Assembly (NCBI GenBank): GCA_029215795.1
Contig: JARDYH010000003.1
Span: forward strand, 32,427,001 to 32,491,000
Length of the DNA: 64,000 nucleotides
DNA from: Anniella stebbinsi
Lineage: Eukaryota > Chordata > Lepidosauria > Squamata > Anniellidae
Direction: 5' to 3'
The notes below the pieces were generated by a model. It saw nothing but the letters and a program-made list of their open reading frames with translations. It was not told the origin of the DNA and ran no database searches. How positions within the stretch are numbered: position 1 is the stretch's first letter; each line of letters opens with the position of its first letter. A program made the position numbers and the translations under genes. Positions 38,750 through 64,000 of this stretch are shown one piece after another.

Positions 38750-39520
38750 GATGTAGGGTGGGGGTCCGAAGACACTGAGGGGCTCTCATCCATAGAATCG
38801 CTCCAAGCGATCAGTCCCCAGAAGTCCTATGTAACCTGGCCTTCTTAGATATCCCTTTCACTGTAGAGACAGCTAGGGAGCGTCCAAACATTGGACGATC
38901 GGAATGACCCATGGTCAGAGTCAGGGTCCGAGGACGCAGAGGGGCTCTCCTCTGTAGAATCGCTCCATGCGATCAGCCCCAGAAGGCTCCTGCCTTCTTA
39001 GATATCCCTCTTGCTGTAGATACAGCCTGGGGAGCGTCCAAATGTTGGAAGATCGGAATGACCCTTGGTCAGAGTCAGGGTCCGAGGACGCAGAGGGGCT
39101 CTCCTCCGTAGAATCGCTCCATGCGATCAGCCCCAGAAGGCTCCTGCCTTCTTAGATATCCCTCTTGCTGTAGATACAGCCTGGGGAGCGTCCAAATGTT
39201 GGAAGATCGGAATGACCCTTGGTCAGAGTCAGGGTCCGAGGACGCAGAGGGGCTCTCCTCCGTAGAATCGCTCCATGCGATCAGCCCCAGAAGGCTCCTG
39301 CCTTCTTAGATATCCCTCTTGCTGTAGATACAGCCTGGGGAGCGTCCAAATGTTGGAAGATCGGAATGACCCTTGGTCAGAGTCAGGGTCTGAGGACGCA
39401 GAGGGGCTCTCCTCCGTAGAATCGCTCCATGCGAATAGCCCCAGAAGGCTCCAGCCTTCTTAGATACCCCTCTTGCTGTAGACACAGCTAGGGAGCTTCC
39501 AAATGTTGGAAGATCGGATG
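38750..39520. repeat. 154-bp tandem array, about five copies
   Basis: The word GGAGCGTCCAAA recurs at 38877, 39031, 39185 and 39339, a period of exactly 154 bp, with a further degenerate copy at 39492 and a partial copy near 38750. The three central units are almost identical, while the outer copies have diverged. 154 is not a multiple of three, so neighbouring units fall in different frames. Confidence 0.9.
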
Positions 39521-39699
39521 AGGCATGAAGCGGCCATGTCTCCAGTAGATCGAGGAGCCTGTGCCATAAGTGTAACAATTGTCTGGAAGAAACCATGGCT
39601 TCTAGAGCTTTTATCCACAGACCTGGCGCCAAGACGGTTATCTTTTCAGCGCCAGGTCAAAACTTTTCTCCCAGGCATTTCAACAGCTTAAGTTGAGGT

Positions 39700-39832
39700 T
39701 TTAACTGACTTTGTAGCCAGGCTTAACAGTTTAAAATGTTTTAAATGTCAGCTGTCTTATGTTTATGGTTCTAAATTTTGTAAACCACCCAGAGAGCTTC
39801 GGCTATGGGATGGTATATAAATGTGTAAATAG

Positions 39833-39882
<50 letters not shown>
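39700..39882 (+). mobile_element. LINE 3' tail ending in an (AAT)n run
   Basis: 'GTAAACCACCCAGAGAGCTT' followed by 'GGGATGGTATATAAATGTG' leads into (AAT)15 at 39838-39882. The tail lies inside the 5.26-kb element, so it inserted later or was carried along. Confidence 0.65.
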
Positions 39883-39883
<1 letters not shown>

Positions 39884-40069
39884 TAGCGACAGGTTTTGAT
39901 GACCTGAGCCTCTCCCAAACCAAATTAAACAGAGAAAAGTCTGTCTACTGGGGAAGCTTGCTGACGCAGTTAACACATTTTGAAAAGGGGCCTTAATGGC
40001 TGTGCGATCCCCCTCAAAGCGATCCAAGATCTCTGGAGAATAAAATATCTAAGAATATAATAACAATAA

Positions 40070-40226
40070 ATTATATTGTTTTAAATGTACGTGTGTACGT
40101 TGTATGTTTTTGCTGCTTTAATTTTTGTATATTGTTTTTAATTGTTTTAATCGCACGTAAACCGCCCAGAGAGCTTCGGCTATGGGGCGGTATACTAATG
40201 TAATAAATTAATTAATTAATTAAGAC
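40070..40226 (+). mobile_element. LINE 3' tail (L2/CR1-like)
   Basis: 'GTAAACCGCCCAGAGAGCTT' followed by 'GGGGCGGTATACTAATGTAA' ends in (TTAA)n. It lies near the right end of the 5.26-kb element. Confidence 0.65.
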
Positions 40227-40549
40227 TAAAAATGAACTAAAACAAAGTAAAATAACTAAAAACCTTAGCACTCTAAAGCTTTCTCCTCAGGAGAAAGACA
40301 GAAGTTCCCAACAAGACATCCTTTCAGCAAGGCGGTTGAAAAAGAACTGAGGAGAAAGGCGGGAACATGGAGTCAGTAGACAGTGGGGGAGGGGTTCCCG
40401 CCAAAAAACGTTTGCCTTAGCTATAGAAGTTTCCGAAACAGGCTCCACGCAGGCGCAGAGCCCATATGTGTGATGCACAGAGACCACGAAGAAGAACCTA
40501 TCATTACAAAAGAGTAACTAAGCACTGTAAGAAGGTTCTCGTCAACCCT

Positions 40550-40740
40550 ACACAGTGACCTGGTTTGCATGACACAACAACCCACCAGCCCTGGGTTGTA
40601 GCCACACGTGGCTCATTTTTAAGAACAAGCCACCCTGAGAACCCATGGCTTGTTGTTTATACCCATGGTGGTGACTTCTTGTGATTTCCGAACCCAGTGA
40701 GGTGACTTTGTACGTTGCTGGGAATATCAAGAGCCACCTG
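40550..40740. repeat. MITE-like relic
   Basis: 'GCATGACACAACAACCCACC' and 'ACAAGCCACCCTGAGAACCC' resemble the words at 44340-44740 (ACACACTAACC, GTGGCTTGTTCTC). A shared decayed DNA-transposon family is inferred. Confidence 0.35.
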
Positions 40741-41018
40741 GCAAAAGCAGCAAAACCCCTTGCTGCTTCTCACAATCTTGTTAGTTCCACCCGATCTTTC
40801 CTCCTCCTCTCTCAGGGAGAATCCCAAATGCATTTGCAAGTGGTTTTTTCCCCCCTTATTTTTGGTACTGCGCAGGAGTGAATGTTTGCTCCTAGGAAAT
40901 TTACATGATTTCCCCCTCAGGTTTACTGTTCTGCCTTGAGATTTTCACAAATTTCCCCTAATTTAGTGATTTGCATGACATTTGTATATTTTTAGCAATC
41001 CCACTCACTGCTCTGTAA

Positions 41019-41045
<27 letters not shown>
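41019..41045 (+). repeat. (TC)n microsatellite
   Basis: About 13 TC units downstream of MYH9. Confidence 0.9.
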
Positions 41046-41049
<4 letters not shown>

Positions 41050-41314
41050 GTGTGGCAGCTAGCAATGGAGACCAGTGCTGGGAGCTGCAGGGGAGAAGGA
41101 ACTTTAGCGGGTAGGTGTTATTTTTCTTCAGTAGAATGTAAAACAGCCTTTTTTTTTTTAAGTGTTCCCTAGGAATGGAAGTGCCAGAGGATGACATTGA
41201 CAGGGGATATTGGTATGCCTGTCTAAATAGTGGACAGACAGACCCTGGGGGAAAATTGTGAACACATTACTGCATTCATAAGGGCTTAGAGAATTAATTC
41301 TATTTGGCAATTTG

Positions 41315-41316
<2 letters not shown>

Positions 41317-41349
<33 letters not shown>
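41317..41349 (+). repeat. (GT)n microsatellite
   Basis: About 16 GT units, about 0.36 kb beyond the inferred MYH9 cleavage site. Confidence 0.9.
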
Positions 41350-41350
<1 letters not shown>

Positions 41351-41439
41351 AAGGGAGGGGTCCTACTGAAGCTATCAACCCCAATGGACCAATTGAAGAA
41401 ACAATGCTGACATAGGGACCAAGGAAATGAGTTCTGATG

Positions 41440-41620
41440 CAAAGGTGCCTGGGATACATGCTGGGAGCTGGCTGGAGGACTTGGGGGGACTGGTGGGGGA
41501 AACAAACCATGGCAACCCATAGAGCGCCCAATCAGCTGTTGGGTTAGTGAGCGAATATCTAACCCATGGTATCTTATCCCCAGGGTGGCTAAGCGTGATG
41601 TGTGAATCCACCCAGTATCT
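41440..41620. repeat. MITE-like repeat related to 22240-22500
   Basis: It has GGGATACATGCTGGGAG, a purine-rich middle, then GGGTTAGTGAGCGAATATC and CAGGGTGGCTAAGCGTGA. The order of these words matches the copy in RBFOX2 intron 1. Confidence 0.45.
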
Positions 41621-41730
41621 ATCTCAGTGCTAGATAGGCAAGTAATTTGTTCCATTATGCAGCTCTCTAGTCTTCTCCATTGCATTCAGGCACATAAGCA
41701 CACACAGAAGACTGCAGCACATGGATAATC

Positions 41731-41736
41731 TTTATT
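41731..41736 (-). promoter_or_regulatory. MYH9: Distal polyadenylation signal AATAAA of MYH9
   Basis: The minus-strand AATAAA is followed, about 25-30 nt later, by TTCTGTGTGTG, a typical GU-rich downstream element. This makes it the best candidate for the main 3' end. Confidence 0.75.
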
Positions 41737-42041
41737 ATTAGAGGAGCACCGGTAATTCATTACTGACTGTAGTGGAGCCACAGCTCAGACACATGCTAAG
41801 GCACTTATTATATAAAAAAGTTTGCAGATTTGTTTCTGGGACAGGAGGCTCCCACAGTGAGAGCAATAACCATACAGTATAGGAGGATTCTTATTTTAAT
41901 TTGTCATTTGCTCAGAAGTCTAAATGCAGCATATACAATATGGTTAAGTATACAGGTAAATCCAGCAACCAGTGTACGGTGTAGAAAAGTAAAGACTATC
42001 TATATAACCGCAGTCCCCATAGAAAGGCAGTGATAAAGACC

Positions 42042-42047
42042 TTTATT
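42042..42047 (-). promoter_or_regulatory. MYH9: Proximal AATAAA, possible alternative polyadenylation signal
   Basis: A second minus-strand AATAAA lies about 1 kb after the stop codon. The sequence that follows (GGTCTTTATCACTGCC) is less GU-rich than at the distal site, so use is uncertain. Confidence 0.4.
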
Positions 42048-43024
42048 TTTCTTAATTACTTATAAACAAGAGATACAAAGGCCTTCAGCATATAATCTGT
42101 GCAGATTAAAAGTTTTTCTTTTTCTTTAATATACTCTTAGTCACTGTGCAGAATAACTAAACCCATCCCCCGATTATAGAGCTAGAGGCTTGGACATTAC
42201 AATAAAGAAGCACTTCCTTGCCCACACTCCATTCAAATCCACTAGATTCCGTCTGTTTCTGTTAAATATATTTGGTCCCAAATAGATTCTCCAATTAGCA
42301 CACAGGAAAGCTTTACTACTTCCTTGGCCCATCACTAATTAATGGTTCACACCATCTTAAACACAAAGCCAGAGACACTAACACAGACACCATTGCACTT
42401 CAGATCTGTCCAGAAATTAGCCACAAGGAGGGATCAACTTAGCCAAGTTTCTTCTAGGGGGAGATTCCTCCCCCTTCATCCATCCATGCCCAAGGCTATA
42501 AGGTCTTTGAAGATGTTTGGGAGTTGTGCTGGGAATCCTTGTTGCTCCCGTTCAACATAACTCCCAAATTGGCTAAGTGGGCAGACTGAAGAAGTCAAAA
42601 GTGTGAGGTCAATGAACATGATTGCCAAAAGCAAACAAGAGGAAAGGGAGAAGGGAGATCCCTGCATGTATCACAAAATCATTATTGGAAGAAAATAGTT
42701 GATTTACAGCAACAAAAAGTAGTCTCCCACCCCCCTTGCCAAACTACATAAATTCACTGGCAGCCATGGCAAGGGCAATAAACACTACAGGCTTTTGTAG
42801 CTCCAAAACTCAGATTGGACTGCAGACTCTTTGGCATTCAAAACAAAAGAGTTTGGGCACTGGGAGGGAGACACTAATGTCTGATGGCTCCAGATATTCC
42901 AGGGAACATTTCGACGGATGTGGTCCACTTTCCCTGGCAGGTTTTATAAGCGTTTGCAGAAGTCCACTGGACAAAGGGAGGATGGGTCACTCCATCATGT
43001 GTAACCTGGGTCCAAGCAGCAGCT

Positions 43025-63447
<20,423 letters not shown>

Positions 63448-63554
63448 TTATTACAGGAAGTCTGTTTAGATGCTCCAGGTGCCAAAATGGCTGCAGCTAG
63501 GAGCATATTCTACCAGCTTTGACTGGTATCCCCACTGCCCCTTTCGCTAGAGAA

Positions 63555-63970
63555 GACGGTTCTGGCGACAATCATTCATATTTAAACACCCAAATTAGAT
63601 TACTGTACCGTGTACTACAAGGGGCTGCCTTTGAATGAGAGTATTCAGAAAAGTCAACTGGTTCAAAATGTAGTCACCAAAATCTTGACTAGCGCTAGCA
63701 GGTTGGAGTATATAACTCTAACAGTGCTTCATTTACCCTAGCTATCAGTTGATTTACAGGCCTGATCCAACTTCCTTCTTCTTCCTGATATACTCTGATC
63801 AAAATCTGAGCCCACCCCCAATCTGAGGTTCAGAAGGGAGATGGGCAGGCGTGCACACACACATGTACATGACAGGCCTTTTTGGCTATGACTCTCCAAT
63901 TGTAGAGTGCCCTCACCAGAAAGGCCTGTCTGAATCCATTACTATTTGCCTTCTGCTGAATGGTGAAAAT
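63555..63970 (+). mobile_element. LINE 3' fragment (CR1/L2-like)
   Basis: 'GATTACTGTACCGTGTACTA' followed by 'GGGGCTGCCTTTGAATGAGA', 'TAGCGCTAGCAGGTTGGAG' and 'GCCTGTCTGAATCCATTAC' follows the order of the LINE region that precedes the fragment seen at 47585-47930. It lies in MYH9 intron 16, antisense to the gene. Confidence 0.6.
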
Positions 63971-64000
63971 ATGGGTTTTCTGGAAGACTTCTGAGAGCAA

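Larger units (their letters stand above)
35236..40496. mobile_element. 5.26-kb compound element with perfect 37-bp inverted ends
   Basis: Positions 35236-35272 and 40460-40496 are exact reverse complements (CTTCTTCGTGGTCTCTGTGC...). The terminal text resembles the arms of the adjoining 339-bp element (TTCTTCGAGTGGTCATCTGTGC), so both belong to one family. The interior holds, in order, a possibly coding but broken minus-strand stretch (about 35750-36200), the poly-T tract at 37815-37838, a 15-bp minisatellite (38138-38513), a 154-bp tandem array (38750-39520) and two LINE tails (39700-39840, 40070-40225). On the minus strand the 154-bp unit can be read as S/D/E-rich peptide (EESPSASSDPDSDQ). 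This recalls the gag-like part of reptile DIRS retrotransposons, which also carry inverted termini. That assignment is a hypothesis. Confidence 0.5.
41712..43024 (-). other. MYH9: MYH9 3' untranslated region
   Basis: This runs from the base after the TAG stop to the inferred cleavage point 3' of the distal polyadenylation signal, about 1.3 kb, close to the length I know for mammalian MYH9. No open frame of interest is present. The lower bound is inferred from the signal and the GT-rich element at about 41697-41706. Confidence 0.7.

Noticed and set aside
38138..39520. CRISPR-like array
   Set aside because: Units are head-to-tail tandem copies (15 bp and 154 bp) without unique spacers, in a vertebrate nuclear context.
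26481..41711. Hidden APOL-like gene between RBFOX2 and MYH9
   Set aside because: No open frame in the interval shows the hydrophobic segments or length expected, and repeats account for much of it. A translated search would be needed to exclude a decayed relic.

Overview
The window is vertebrate nuclear DNA, most likely from a squamate reptile (lizard or snake). Two orthologues are recognisable from their protein sequences. The repeats are CR1/L2-type LINE fragments, a tRNA-derived SINE with the 'GTAGCTCAGTGG' head, and several hAT-like MITE families of the kind I associate with squamate genomes. The species cannot be fixed from the sequence alone.

Layout. Positions 1-25648 are the 5' part of intron 1 of RBFOX2, which lies on the minus strand, and hold repeats and unique sequence with no exon that I can support. 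Positions 25649-25822 are the RBFOX2 first coding exon (58 codons), inside a CpG island of about 1 kb (about 25500-26480). Positions 26481-41711 are intergenic. This stretch contains a nested inverted-repeat structure (34899-40496) with a 15-bp minisatellite and a 154-bp tandem array, and nothing resembling APOL genes. Positions 41712-63429 are the 3' part of MYH9 (non-muscle myosin heavy chain IIA), also on the minus strand. It has 25 coding exons, corresponding to human exons 17-41, plus the 3'UTR and a polyadenylation signal. Positions 63430-64000 enter the next upstream intron, which carries a LINE fragment.

The MYH9 exons were located by reading the protein on the minus strand and placing AG/GT borders. 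All exon borders with an intron in view are canonical and phases match throughout. The total is 1281 codons plus stop, which fits residues 680-1960 of a 1960-residue heavy chain. Both genes run in the same direction, so MYH9 transcription ends about 16 kb upstream of the RBFOX2 promoter. In mammals this interval is enlarged by the APOL cluster.

The most unusual structures are: (1) a 1.81-kb element in MYH9 intron 21 with hAT hallmarks (8-bp target duplication, TAGGG-type ends), filled with five GC-rich copies of a palindromic ~242-bp unit; (2) the 34.9-40.5 kb compound inverted-repeat element; (3) two perfect foldback hairpins in MYH9 introns; and (4) a (TG)14 run standing where the polypyrimidine tract of MYH9 exon 33 should be. 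No prokaryotic-type system is present.
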